DNA of 44,248 bases from Alphaproteobacteria bacterium (GCA_017479985.1 JAFVBL010000013.1:1-44248), one strand, 5' to 3'. Positions 33,339 through 42,141 are shown, numbered from the stretch's first letter. Notes: a model not told the origin generated them from the letters alone. Made by a program: numbers and translations.

Positions 33339-33406
33339 TTTATGCGGTTATAAATCATAAAAATTTCTGCATAATTAAACTTTATGGTTTAATATAACCG
33401 CATAAA
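33339..33406. repeat. 14-bp inverted repeat with nested hairpin upstream of the 124-aa gene
   Basis: TTTATGCGGTTATA (33339-33352) is perfectly inverted at 33393-33406, and a second hairpin (ATTAAAC...GTTTAAT) lies inside. A further inverted pair (TTGCTCTC/GAGAGCAA) lies at about 33285-33320. No coding in 33277-33503. It may be a non-autonomous mobile element or a leader structure. Confidence 0.6.
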
Positions 33407-33453
33407 ACGCAGAAGTCAATTCTTTTTGATTTTTAAAAAAAATTAACTACATT

Positions 33454-33482
33454 TTTGCAATTTCAGCGTTAAGCGTTATATT
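33454..33482 (+). promoter_or_regulatory. Promoter of the 124-aa/770-aa pair
   Basis: TTTGCA (33454-33459), 17-nt spacer, TATATT (33477-33482). Short leader to GAGGAG and the ATG at 33504. Confidence 0.55.
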
Positions 33483-33503
33483 ATATATATTGAGGAGAAC
33501 AAA

Positions 33504-33878
33504 ATGACGCAAGAATCTTTATTCGGTAAATTTATGTCTTTATTCAGCAAACCGGCCGTTAAGCACGGCGGAAGCACCTTGTCCGCAGCCGAAGCAATCA
33601 ATATGCAAAATAATTATATTGCCGCCATTTGCCCGACCGATATGCCGATATCTTCACCGTATCCGGAAATTGTGAAACAACTGTATTCAGCCAAACAGGA
33701 AGTCTTTCAGGCCGCACTTTATTATTTGCAAAAAATCGCCCATAACGAACCCGAGCAGGCTCACAACATTTCTGACGAGCTGAGCAGATGTATTTCTGCA
33801 AAAAACAAAATCTCGCAAAAAAATAAAGAATTGATTGTGCAAGCCATTGCAAATATTGCAAAATTTCACAATATTTGA
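33504..33878 (+). CDS. Hypothetical protein, 124 aa, upstream partner of the HEPN-like protein
   Basis: Not recognised. 124 residues: a flexible N-terminus (FMSLFSKPAVKHGGSTLSAAEA), then two or three amphipathic helices rich in Lys, Gln and Ile. No signal peptide. The ribosome binding site GAGGAG with 6-nt spacing is strong. It lies 59 nt before the 770-aa gene on the same strand and probably shares its promoter. If the larger protein is a toxin-like ribonuclease, a small upstream partner could be its antitoxin; this is speculation from position only. Confidence 0.65.
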   Translation: MTQESLFGKFMSLFSKPAVKHGGSTLSAAEAINMQNNYIAAICPTDMPISSPYPEIVKQLYSAKQEVFQAALYYLQKIAHNEPEQAHNISDELSRCISAKNKISQKNKELIVQAIANIAKFHNI

Positions 33879-33937
33879 TGCACTTTAAACCTTGACAAAT
33901 CGTCGGAAACCTTTTATGAAAATAATAAGGTTTCATA

Positions 33938-36250
33938 ATGACAAAACAAAAGAATTTACATCAAAAGCTTCCGTTGTCGGACCAGCTTGATGAACTGACG
34001 GCAATTTATGAAGATTATCTCAACGTGGTACGACAGCACGAAAGAACGGTGCAGTCGTCTCCCGACGGATTGCTTTCCGTCGATTTGCTGGCTCAGTTTC
34101 AAATGTACAAGCTGTATAATGAGAGTTTGCCCGAATTTCCGTGGAACTGGGATTTTATGAATTTCAGCGAAAAACAAGAATTTCAAGATATTATAGTTGA
34201 CAACAGAGACGCTGATATCAGACATTCATATATTTCATTGCAACATATAAATCCCGATGACAACAATGCCGAGCCGATTCAATTGGTTCCGGACGGATAT
34301 ATGGCATACAGTATAGATATGCAATTACCTTCGATGGTGGAGCGGTATATTATTGTGTATCCGGAAAACGCCACCGTCGGCAGCACAACGTTTTTTATCG
34401 ACAGTCTTTATAAAGCAACCTACAACAAAGAAAAATATGCCGATATGCCCGTCGGAGATTTTTTCAATCGCCCCAAGGCTCAAACCGAATTCAGAATTCT
34501 CATCAATCTGATTAACGCCTGTCGAAAAATGACGAATCCTGATGAAAAGAAATACCACAGACAGCTTATAAAACTATATGCCGAAGAAACAACCTCCCCG
34601 TGGGAAAATACCGTTTTGGAAGTATTGGGATTGTTTGCCGAAAAAGTACGTGACATCAGCCGCAAATTATACAATCCGCCGAAAAACACCGATGATTCGG
34701 ACTATATTGACCAAGCTTTCAAATATGCCGAGAAAAACGGAATGATACCGTCTGCGGCCGATTTTCAGGATTATTTGAACATCAGGCATCTGATGCGCCA
34801 TCAATGGGATACTAAAGACGGACTCGGTAATTTTTATTTGGAAAAGGCAGATATGAATATCGGAAAACGTGCGGAATACGTGCAATCATATTTACGCTTG
34901 TGCGATGACAAAACAATCATTCAACGCTCCAAAGCATATATCGAAATTTTGCATCAGATGCAGCATATTATCGGCCAACTTAAACCCGAATACATTATTC
35001 GTGACAATTCCGAGAGCAAAACAAAATTTGCCGAGCGGCTTAAGCAATATCACCGGAAAAATCCCGATAAAGTGCCGGAAGTTGAGCTGAATTGCGCCTT
35101 GTCAAGCGATATTGATCAAGCTTTGCGCAAAAATTTGCATAAGATTTTCCCGAATATCAAAATCAAGGAAGAACAAATCGACCAACCTGAGGAATTCGCC
35201 GTTTGGGAAGAAGACTACAACCGTCGTTCTTGGTTTTTGCAAACTTATCATTCTTTGGAATGTAAAATGATGACTTATTGCTTTTTACGCGGTGAGGATT
35301 TAAATAACAAAAAAACTTGGGATTATTTTTATAATCATAATTTGATTGCGCCGGAAGAACAGCCGATATGGCAAAAATATACAGATTTGCGCAACAATCT
35401 CAGTCATAACTTTTATGATGCGACTTTACGGCAGACATTGCGTGACATTGCCGATCCGTTTATTAAAAGTGTAAACAAACTCGAAATTAAAATCAATAAT
35501 CTCACGCCGATAAGCCAAAAAACGGGACATTATGTTTATACAATGACTCACCAAGACGGACTTCGTGTTACGATTGATTATAAAAATCGCAAGATAGTTC
35601 ACAGCGTCAAACGACCGACGGAACTTCAACTCAAACAACAGGGAAAAATCGAATTACCGCAGGAAAAACACAAGGATAGAATAAAAGTTAATACCGAAAC
35701 ACCGACCGAAACCTATGGTAACGGTGTTGAATACACGGTATCAAACGGCAAAATCATTTCGTTTAAAATGCCGAGCGGTATAACTCTTAATTTTGAAAAA
35801 CAGCGCCTCATCTGGCCGAATAACATTCAATTTCATACCAATGCCGAACATTTTAATGTTTTACAAAGCGAAAACTACAAGCTCTTAACCGATAAAAATT
35901 TGAGAGTTACGGAGTTTTGGGAAAAAAGACGTCGACAACCGGTACGCGGCGGTGACACTCTGTTGTTGGAATATCGACATCGGGCCTATATCGATACCAT
36001 CGGCCGCCTGAAGGATTTTTCATTCAAAACGACCGACGGACAAATTATCAAAACCGCTTTTAAACAAACCAAAAACGGCACAAAAATTTCTTTTAATGAC
36101 GGCACGGTAATTACCTTGCACGGGCAAAGTACGGAAGTATCGTATAACGGCAAAATCTTAAACTACGACAGCCGCCAAGAATTTGCCGCTGCCTATACCG
36201 ACAAACAACCGCTTTTATCGCAAATTACCAAACACGGTAACGGGCGCTGA
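33938..36250 (+). CDS. 770-aa protein with two HEPN-like R-x4-H motifs
   Basis: No whole-length family recognised. Residues 1-240 are helical with a beta-containing part (YIIVYPENATVGSTTFF). Around 274-288 is ADFQDYLNIRHLMRH (R-x4-H) and around 482-490 is TDLRNNLSHNF, a classic HEPN RNxxxH motif preceded by helices. The last 230 residues are beta-rich with tandem strand pairs (DGLRVTIDYKNRKIVHSV, NGKIISFKMPSGITLNF, TKNGTKISFNDGTVITLHG). HEPN domains are often RNases in toxin-antitoxin and phage-defence systems. No signal peptide is seen. It is co-directional with the 124-aa gene. Confidence 0.7.
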   Translation: MTKQKNLHQKLPLSDQLDELTAIYEDYLNVVRQHERTVQSSPDGLLSVDLLAQFQMYKLYNESLPEFPWNWDFMNFSEKQEFQDIIVDNRDADIRHSYISLQHINPDDNNAEPIQLVPDGYMAYSIDMQLPSMVERYIIVYPENATVGSTTFFIDSLYKATYNKEKYADMPVGDFFNRPKAQTEFRILINLINACRKMTNPDEKKYHRQLIKLYAEETTSPWENTVLEVLGLFAEKVRDISRKLYNPPKNTDDSDYIDQAFKYAEKNGMIPSAADFQDYLNIRHLMRHQWDTKDGLGNFYLEKADMNIGKRAEYVQSYLRLCDDKTIIQRSKAYIEILHQMQHIIGQLKPEYIIRDNSESKTKFAERLKQYHRKNPDKVPEVELNCALSSDIDQALRKNLHKIFPNIKIKEEQIDQPEEFAVWEEDYNRRSWFLQTYHSLECKMMTYCFLRGEDLNNKKTWDYFYNHNLIAPEEQPIWQKYTDLRNNLSHNFYDATLRQTLRDIADPFIKSVNKLEIKINNLTPISQKTGHYVYTMTHQDGLRVTIDYKNRKIVHSVKRPTELQLKQQGKIELPQEKHKDRIKVNTETPTETYGNGVEYTVSNGKIISFKMPSGITLNFEKQRLIWPNNIQFHTNAEHFNVLQSENYKLLTDKNLRVTEFWEKRRRQPVRGGDTLLLEYRHRAYIDTIGRLKDFSFKTTDGQIIKTAFKQTKNGTKISFNDGTVITLHGQSTEVSYNGKILNYDSRQEFAAAYTDKQPLLSQITKHGNGR

Positions 36251-36341
36251 AAATACAATCGAAAAAAAACTCCGCCGAAACAGAGTTTTTTTGATACACA
36301 TACTTTCTGAAAAGCATATCTCCATTTTGTTATTTAGCCGG

Positions 36342-37343
36342 CTACACCAAACCGTTGCGGCATAATAAGGCATATATCGGTTTATCCAAACCAAGGCGTT
36401 TTATCAATACCGACGGACGGCTCTCTATTTGTAAATTACGCTCGCTGACAATATTGCCCTTACGACATTTGAGAACGGCACTCGGCAATTCCGTTTTGCC
36501 GATACAAGACGACAAATAGACCCAAGCTTCATCATTATCCGCCAGATTTTCCACTGCCAACCGGCGTGCATACAAATTCAGTGTCAGATCGGCTTTAGAG
36601 GCATCTTTGGTCCACGGCGAACCGCCGCCGACGGCACACGCGGTCGAATAAAAATCAACCGCCAGCTTGCGCCCCGTAATTCCACAATCGGCAATACTCG
36701 AGTGAACACTGTAATTCCCCGCTCCGTTGACAATAATCCGCGCCGGTTTTGTCCCCAGAACATCGGTAATAAAATTGCTCAAATCTTCCGCCTCAAGCAT
36801 CGGTATCGCCGCCACCGCCGTTAGAATTTCACTGTTTTCATCAAGGGTGACCTGTGTTTTTATATCCAACCCCAAATTATTGCTTTGACGCGCTTTTTGA
36901 AAAAGGGCACGATTAAGTTTACGCGCCAAGTACAACTCACGGTTAAGATTTCCCTCCCCTTGACAGGCGTAGCCGACAAACACACCTTGGTCTCCCCAGC
37001 CGTCACGTTCAACACCTTCGGCAATTTCGCAAGATTGGCAACCGACGAGGTTAATCACCTCAATTTTTTGCACATCAATCGCCTTATTGCCCCAAATTGC
37101 GGCATAATGCTCATCGTAGCCGATTTCACGCAAGGCGGCTTTCACATAATCGGCATACGGTGCATTTTGCACTTTTGAACAAATTTCACCGCCCAAAACA
37201 ACCGTGTTGTTTTTTATCATAACTTCAACCGCATAACGCGTTGCCGCGTCTTGTTCGATAAAGCGGTCCAAAATATAGCTGGTAATGTAATCGGCAATTT
37301 TATCAGGGTGTCCCAAAGACACGTATTCTGCTGTTTTTATCAT
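36342..37343 (-). CDS. metK: S-adenosylmethionine synthetase, short divergent form
   Basis: 333 aa against about 385-395 for typical MetK. Conserved: SLGHPDKIADYI (ATP/methionine-binding His and Asp), GDQGVFVGYAC, then DCGITGRKLAVDFYSTA in place of GDTGLTGRKIIVDTYGG, and GGGSPWTKDASKADLT in place of GGGAFSGKDPTKVDRS with the catalytic Lys. Length and substitutions place it in a divergent branch. It makes SAM from methionine and ATP. Expression is probably feedback-controlled by the SAM-II-like riboswitch directly upstream (37351-37401). mtnN, which breaks down SAM by-products, is divergently transcribed. Confidence 0.9.
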   Translation of the reverse strand: MIKTAEYVSLGHPDKIADYITSYILDRFIEQDAATRYAVEVMIKNNTVVLGGEICSKVQNAPYADYVKAALREIGYDEHYAAIWGNKAIDVQKIEVINLVGCQSCEIAEGVERDGWGDQGVFVGYACQGEGNLNRELYLARKLNRALFQKARQSNNLGLDIKTQVTLDENSEILTAVAAIPMLEAEDLSNFITDVLGTKPARIIVNGAGNYSVHSSIADCGITGRKLAVDFYSTACAVGGGSPWTKDASKADLTLNLYARRLAVENLADNDEAWVYLSSCIGKTELPSAVLKCRKGNIVSERNLQIESRPSVLIKRLGLDKPIYALLCRNGLV

Positions 37344-37350
37344 ATATTTT

Positions 37351-37401
37351 CTCCTGTTTAGTCCATTTGATGCTGGACAATTCGGTTAAATCCACATTTA
37401 C
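37351..37401 (-). promoter_or_regulatory. SAM-II-type riboswitch in the metK leader
   Basis: Minus strand: the core GATTTAACCGAATTG, then GTCC...GGAC forming the pseudoknot stem, and CTAAACAGGAG. The order closely follows the SAM-II consensus as I remember it (GAUUUAACCGUAUUGC...GUAGCUAAAAAGGG). AUGT/GCAT gives a short P1. The Shine-Dalgarno AGGAG of metK (37351-37355) is inside the 3' part, so SAM binding would hide it and block translation. The related SAM-V class is an alternative. Confidence 0.8.
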
Positions 37402-37439
37402 GGCATTTTGCAATATTCTCAAACGCCGCAACAGTATCG

Positions 37440-37467
37440 GTTATAAAGCATTTATTCACATTGTCAA
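37440..37467 (-). promoter_or_regulatory. metK promoter
   Basis: Minus strand: TTGACA (37462-37467), 16-nt spacer, TATAAC (37440-37445). It predicts a leader of about 90 nt that contains the riboswitch. Confidence 0.65.
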
Positions 37468-37476
37468 GGTTTATTG

Positions 37477-37504
37477 TTGTGATTTACCAAAGCCGTGATA
37501 TAAT
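37477..37504 (+). promoter_or_regulatory. mtnN promoter
   Basis: TTGTGA (37477-37482), 16-nt spacer, perfect TATAAT (37499-37504). The start near 37511 supports the ATG at 37528 rather than the in-frame GTG at 37507. Confidence 0.6.
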
Positions 37505-37527
37505 CGGTGCAAAAGGAGAAAAAAACA

Positions 37528-38196
37528 ATGAAACATATCGGGCTGATGTTTGCAATGGACGCAGAGATGAAATTCTTTGCCTCCATACTTGAGAATTTAC
37601 AACAACAAACACTTCATCAACGCACATTTTATACCGGTGTTGTCGGCAACAAGATTATTACGGCCGTCATTTCCGGAATGGGTAAAGTCAATGCGGCTCT
37701 GTGCACCGCCGATTTGATTGCCGTTTTTAAGGCGGATATAATATTAAATATCGGCATTTCCGGCGGTTTGGATACATCATTGGAAATCGGTGATTTTGTG
37801 GTCGGCAAAGATATTGTTTATCACGATGTGTGGTGCGGCAATCCGAATCAATACGGACAAATTCAGAATATGCCGGCAATCTATCACAGTGCGTCGGAAT
37901 TGGTTGATAAAGTTACACAATATCGGCAGGGTTTGCTTTGTTGCGGCGATTATTTTGTTGAAAAAGCCGAAATGTTACAAGATATTAAAGCTCACTTTCC
38001 GGCGGCATTGGCCGTTGATATGGAAAGCGGTGCCATTGCGCAAACCTGTTATTTATACGATGTGCCGCTTCTGACCGTGCGCCAAATCAGCGATGTGCCG
38101 GGAAGCGAAAATCACGCCGAGCAATATGCCTCTTTCTGGCAAAATGCGCCGAAACATTCTATGCAAGTATTGCGTGAAATACTGGAGAAACTGTAA
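37528..38196 (+). CDS. mtnN: 5'-methylthioadenosine/S-adenosylhomocysteine nucleosidase
   Basis: 222 aa. A PNP/UDP-phosphorylase fold: IGLMFAMDAEMKFF (N-terminal), ISGMGKVNAALCTADLI, LNIGISGGLDTSLEIGDFVV, AVDMESGAIAQTCYLYDVP with the purine-binding Glu (MESGA), and RQISDVPGS with the catalytic Asp. It cleaves MTA and SAH, preventing product inhibition of SAM-dependent enzymes, and pairs with the divergent metK. The start at 37528 follows AAAGGAGAAAAAAACA. The stop overlaps the ATG of the following membrane protein (TAATG), so translation is coupled. Confidence 0.94.
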   Translation: MKHIGLMFAMDAEMKFFASILENLQQQTLHQRTFYTGVVGNKIITAVISGMGKVNAALCTADLIAVFKADIILNIGISGGLDTSLEIGDFVVGKDIVYHDVWCGNPNQYGQIQNMPAIYHSASELVDKVTQYRQGLLCCGDYFVEKAEMLQDIKAHFPAALAVDMESGAIAQTCYLYDVPLLTVRQISDVPGSENHAEQYASFWQNAPKHSMQVLREILEKL

Positions 38197-38231
38197 TGAC
38201 GGTGAATACTGGAGAAACTGTAATGACGGTG
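38178..38231 (+). repeat. 27-bp tandem duplication of the mtnN stop/RBS/start junction
   Basis: AATACTGGAGAAACTGTAAT plus GACGGTG occurs twice head-to-tail, followed by AATACT. Each copy contains GGAG, a TAATG and the next codons. The duplication is nine codons long and keeps the frame. Confidence 0.9.
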
Positions 38232-39956
38232 AATACTCGGTCAAATGCAAACGCAAGCGAAAGTTTTTTGAAATTTGCGTTGCAACATTCCACCGTTTGG
38301 GCATTTATTATAACGTTCGGCATAATGCTGTTTAACGGCGCATTGTTTTATTATCTCGCGCAAGATGTTCATTATACGGATACGGATTGTTATACGCGTG
38401 CACTGCGCATTATTGATTGGCTTGAAGAATACCAATGGTCGGAAAAAATCTTTCCGTATTTTAATCCGCCTCAAGGTTTTGTGCTTCATTTTACGCGGAT
38501 TTGCGATGTTATCTGGCTGGCTCTGTCTGCACCGTTTTTGCCTTTTATGCCGCTTAAAGATGCCGTTTTTTACGGCGGATTGGCGTTTTCACCGCTGTTT
38601 ATGGCATTATCGCTGGCTGTAATTTTTTGGGGTATAAAACCTTATCTGCCGACAATGCCGAACAGAAATATCATTTTTGTAATGTTCAGTTTGATTTGCT
38701 TATACAATTTCAGCAAACTTTCCGGTACATTTGATTTTACACGGCCGGACCACCACTCCCTGATGGCTTTCGTAATGAGTGCCGGTGTGGCAGTTATCTT
38801 ACGCAATCATATACGGATTGATTTGCGGTATTTGCTTATTTCTGGTATTCTGTGCGGAATGGGAATGTGGGCGTCGTCGGCAATCGAAGGATTATTTGCG
38901 GTCGCCGTGATTTTATCCATATTGGCATTTAATCGCATTTTTTATCGGCACACCGGCAAAGAGTTGATTTATTTTTCTTTGGGGCTGTTTTTAAGCGTAA
39001 CCGCAGCGTGGTTGATTAACCCGCCTTACGGCGGCTATGCGGAGATTGATATCAATCGTTTATCCGTGGTACACGCCGCCTTGACCGCCTTGATGTTTTT
39101 GGCGTTTCTGGCGCTTAATCTCATTAAAACCGAAAACAAATATATTTTGATATCGGCTTTCGGTACCGCGGCCGGTGTGTGTGCCGGCATAATGCTTTTA
39201 ATTTTCGGTACCGATAATCTTTTTGTGTCTATCTACGACCCTTTTGTGCGGGAAAATTTTGTGCCTTATATCGCGGAAATGGAGCATCAATCACTCTTCG
39301 GCTATGAAACACCGGCGTTCTTCTTCGGTGCCGGCACTATGCTCTGGTTGCTCTACAAAGACAAAGGCAGACAAGCTTATGTGACTGATATGTTTATCTT
39401 TTTTGTGTGTATCTGTCTTGCAGCACTGATGTATCGACGTTTTTTCCCTTATTATGTCGTGATTTATCAGGTTGTCTGCGGATTGGCTTTGTTTATTCTG
39501 GCATACATATCGCAAAAAAGTGATAAACTCAAATGGGTTATGCTGATTTATGTTGTGGTGCCGATTATGTATCTGAACTCGTGGTACGTGGATCCGCCGG
39601 CTTATGCAAGCCCGAAACTTAAATCACCTGTTTTGGCAGAAATTTTTGAAGCACCCGAAAAAATGTTTTTTGATAATGTCGATACCGTCGGCGGTCCGTA
39701 TCACGTCGATATCGAAGGTATCAAGGACAGTCATATAATGTGGTTCACAACCGATGAAAACGAGCTGAAATCTTTATTGAAAAAGCATAATGTTCAAACC
39801 GTATATCTGCCGAAAAACGAACGACCGGATTATTATGTTGAACCCGAAAAAAACACAGATAAACTCTACGGTAAAATTATGTGCGATAAAGATATGTATC
39901 CGTGGTTGATTAAGCAAGAAGAAGGGGTATATACGGTTGACTATACAAAGTTCTGA
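38196..39956 (+). CDS. Polytopic GT-C-like membrane glycosyltransferase or related protein
   Basis: 586 aa. About 11-12 transmembrane helices between residues 30 and 470, then a soluble C-terminal tail. Just after the first helix is HYTDTDCYTRALRIIDWLEE, an acidic first periplasmic loop of the type found in GT-C lipid-sugar-dependent transferases (STT3/PMT/ArnT group). A second loop holds TRPDHHSLMA. The overall layout resembles oligosaccharyltransferase-like proteins, but no WWDYG-type motif is seen. It is translationally coupled to mtnN. The first codons are duplicated (27-bp tandem repeat), giving two in-frame ATGs at 38196 and 38223. Substrate unknown. Confidence 0.8.
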   Translation: MTVNTGETVMTVNTRSNANASESFLKFALQHSTVWAFIITFGIMLFNGALFYYLAQDVHYTDTDCYTRALRIIDWLEEYQWSEKIFPYFNPPQGFVLHFTRICDVIWLALSAPFLPFMPLKDAVFYGGLAFSPLFMALSLAVIFWGIKPYLPTMPNRNIIFVMFSLICLYNFSKLSGTFDFTRPDHHSLMAFVMSAGVAVILRNHIRIDLRYLLISGILCGMGMWASSAIEGLFAVAVILSILAFNRIFYRHTGKELIYFSLGLFLSVTAAWLINPPYGGYAEIDINRLSVVHAALTALMFLAFLALNLIKTENKYILISAFGTAAGVCAGIMLLIFGTDNLFVSIYDPFVRENFVPYIAEMEHQSLFGYETPAFFFGAGTMLWLLYKDKGRQAYVTDMFIFFVCICLAALMYRRFFPYYVVIYQVVCGLALFILAYISQKSDKLKWVMLIYVVVPIMYLNSWYVDPPAYASPKLKSPVLAEIFEAPEKMFFDNVDTVGGPYHVDIEGIKDSHIMWFTTDENELKSLLKKHNVQTVYLPKNERPDYYVEPEKNTDKLYGKIMCDKDMYPWLIKQEEGVYTVDYTKF

Positions 39957-39959
39957 CCG

Positions 39960-41579
39960 TTAGAGTGAATTTTGACGCTGTGCTTTTTCAAAAATATTGG
40001 CAGCGGCATTATCTTGTTTTTGATTTTTTTGTTCATCAATCAACCCCGAAAGTGTGCGGTCGCGATTTTGCATAATCGAACGCACTTTAGTTTCATCGGT
40101 CAGATTTTTACTTTGCCGCCTGCTTTCATTGATGACACGGCGGCTGATTGATTCGTCGTCACGGCTTTTGCGCGCGGCTTCCTGCTGCAATTCTTCTTTG
40201 GTTTTGGTTCGTTGTCTGTCTTGGACGGAGATTTTATTTGTAAGCGTATCTTCCGCTTGGCGTTTGGTTCTGTTATTTTCTTCATACACCTTTTGTTTCG
40301 GCACTTTCGGATATATTGTTCTGAAGTTGTGATGCCATTGGAAATATACCAAGAACACCGAAGGAAATGCCACTATAAATTGCTGATCAAGCATACGCGT
40401 ACGTGATGTTTCATACGCATGTGCCGCAAGCAACTTTCTGGTGTGCTCAATAAAACGTTCCATTCGCTTTTTCTTTTTGGAATCCGGTCGACCAAGTCGA
40501 TATTCACACATTTCAATCAGTCGGTTAATAATCGGGTCACTGTTTCCCATCGCCAACTGACGCAAAATTTTCAGCATCTTCTGCATATTGGCACTTTTGT
40601 TCCAAAATGAACGTATGGTTTTGGCGGCAATTCCCTCAAAACCAAGTGCACGTAAATTTTCAAGCCCTCCGCAATTACTTATAATTTCATCTACAAATTC
40701 ATATATTGCATCCCAATTCATTGCACCGGTCTGCAAAAGCATTTCTTTGCAACGTTCATCATCTAAGCGTTTCAGCATTTCTTTGACCAACGGAAAATCT
40801 ATCACCGGCACATCTTCACCTTGCAAAAGCAAATAAATCTGTGACGAAGCCGTATCCATAATAAAGTCTCTGATTTCTTCCGTTTCGCCGAACAAAAATG
40901 CCTTCAAATACAGATATGTATAAGCCAACAAACTTGAATGAACGGCACGTAACATCCCGATACTTTTCAGCGTTATTTTATATTTATCGCGAAAATCAAG
41001 CATCTTTTTAAGACGTTCGTCACCGCTTAGGTTATGCCGAATATATTGATAGCGATACCCGAATTTGCGCATTTGCGTCGGATACATTTTTTTGAAATCG
41101 AGCGCCATTCCCCACTCGCGCACCATTGAATAAATCGAAAAAATCGGATCACGCGAATAGCCGGTAATCACTGTTGCCACAACACCGTCATACCCTAAAA
41201 AATACGGTTCCATATGTGAGCAAAAGGCATTTTTGCGAAACTCGCTTTCCAACATCAAAATGTACTGATCCACCTCTTCATCAGTCATATTCCAAGAAGA
41301 AAAGTCCGCTTCCAAATCACGCGCCAACTGCTTAAAATTAACCTGAGGCACCACCGTGTCGCCGTTATCAATATATTCGGTCACATATTCATCATAATAA
41401 ATGCTTTGAAACGCATATTCGTTATCATCGTAATACGCCTTAAAATCGCATAAATCGTCATAGATAAATTCTTTGACCTTATCAACAAAAGCCGGCTCAT
41501 ACACTTGTGTTGTCAGATAGTGTATCGCATCATTTTCCAGCTCTTCGCGGCTGTATTTCAAATCGGCAAAACGTAACAT
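39960..41579 (-). CDS. Hypothetical protein, about 539 aa
   Basis: Not recognised. The start ATG at 41577-41579 has AAAGGAC 8 nt upstream. The frame runs on to 41693, but that would cross the mscL terminator. Mostly helical; residues 1-150 are acidic and Tyr/Asp-rich; a hydrophobic helix (SIGMLRAVHSSLLAYTYLYLKAFLFG) lies in the middle. After about residue 400 there is a short hydrophobic stretch (QQFIVAFPSVFLVYF), and the last 110 residues are a highly charged Arg/Lys/Gln/Glu tail, probably disordered. It converges on the GT-C-like gene with only 3 nt between stops, and no terminator is visible there. Confidence 0.7.
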   Translation of the reverse strand: MLRFADLKYSREELENDAIHYLTTQVYEPAFVDKVKEFIYDDLCDFKAYYDDNEYAFQSIYYDEYVTEYIDNGDTVVPQVNFKQLARDLEADFSSWNMTDEEVDQYILMLESEFRKNAFCSHMEPYFLGYDGVVATVITGYSRDPIFSIYSMVREWGMALDFKKMYPTQMRKFGYRYQYIRHNLSGDERLKKMLDFRDKYKITLKSIGMLRAVHSSLLAYTYLYLKAFLFGETEEIRDFIMDTASSQIYLLLQGEDVPVIDFPLVKEMLKRLDDERCKEMLLQTGAMNWDAIYEFVDEIISNCGGLENLRALGFEGIAAKTIRSFWNKSANMQKMLKILRQLAMGNSDPIINRLIEMCEYRLGRPDSKKKKRMERFIEHTRKLLAAHAYETSRTRMLDQQFIVAFPSVFLVYFQWHHNFRTIYPKVPKQKVYEENNRTKRQAEDTLTNKISVQDRQRTKTKEELQQEAARKSRDDESISRRVINESRRQSKNLTDETKVRSIMQNRDRTLSGLIDEQKNQKQDNAAANIFEKAQRQNSL

Positions 41580-41652
41580 TTGCGTTGTCCTTTTTATGCT
41601 TATTATGATAAACAAAATTGTATTCAAGTCAAGATGAAAAAAACTTCGGCAA

Positions 41653-41680
41653 TAAAAAAGAGCGCGATTTCTCGCACTCT
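41653..41680 (-). terminator. Intrinsic terminator of the rpiB-glyA-mscL operon
   Basis: Minus strand: GAGTGCGA-GAAA-TCGCGCTC, an 8-bp stem with a GNRA tetraloop, then TTTTTTATT. Textbook form, 33 nt after the mscL stop. Confidence 0.95.
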
Positions 41681-41712
41681 CTACAGTTTGCAAACTTTAT
41701 AAAAATATCCGG

Positions 41713-42141
41713 CTACTTCAAATCAGATGTGCAATGCGGACATTTGGTAGCTTCGATTGCAATTTCGGAACAGCAATACGGGCACTTTTTGGTGGTCGGT
41801 GCCGCATTGGCTGCCGCATCAGCCTCTGCCTTAAGCATTTTTGCCTGCAAGGTATTGACTGCCTTAATCAGAATAAACACGGCAAATGCCACAATGATAA
41901 AGCTGATAACCGTATTCAAAAATGCGCCGTATTTGATGGAAACGTCTTCATTGAGTTTTAATACCAAATCCGAAAAATCAACTTTGCCTAAAGCCCAGCC
42001 TATCGGCGGCATAATCACGTCTTCAACCAAAGAATTTACTATTTTTCCGAAAGCGGCACCGATGATAATACCGACGGCCATATCCATAACATTGCCGCGC
42101 ATTGCAAATGTTTTAAATTCATTAAAAAAGTTTTTAATCAT
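41713..42141 (-). CDS. mscL: Large-conductance mechanosensitive channel with C-terminal zinc ribbon
   Basis: 142 aa. From the ATG at 42139-42141: N-terminal amphipathic helix [44 protein letters not shown] (TM1 with Gly/Ala pore packing), a periplasmic loop, then TM2 ([23 protein letters not shown]). After the cytoplasmic helix the usual tail is extended by CPYCCSEI...TKCPHC, a CxxC-x~13-CxxC zinc ribbon. It opens under membrane tension to release solutes in osmotic downshock. A longer frame to 42216 would overlap glyA and is rejected. Confidence 0.93.
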   Translation of the reverse strand: MIKNFFNEFKTFAMRGNVMDMAVGIIIGAAFGKIVNSLVEDVIMPPIGWALGKVDFSDLVLKLNEDVSIKYGAFLNTVISFIIVAFAVFILIKAVNTLQAKMLKAEADAAANAAPTTKKCPYCCSEIAIEATKCPHCTSDLK

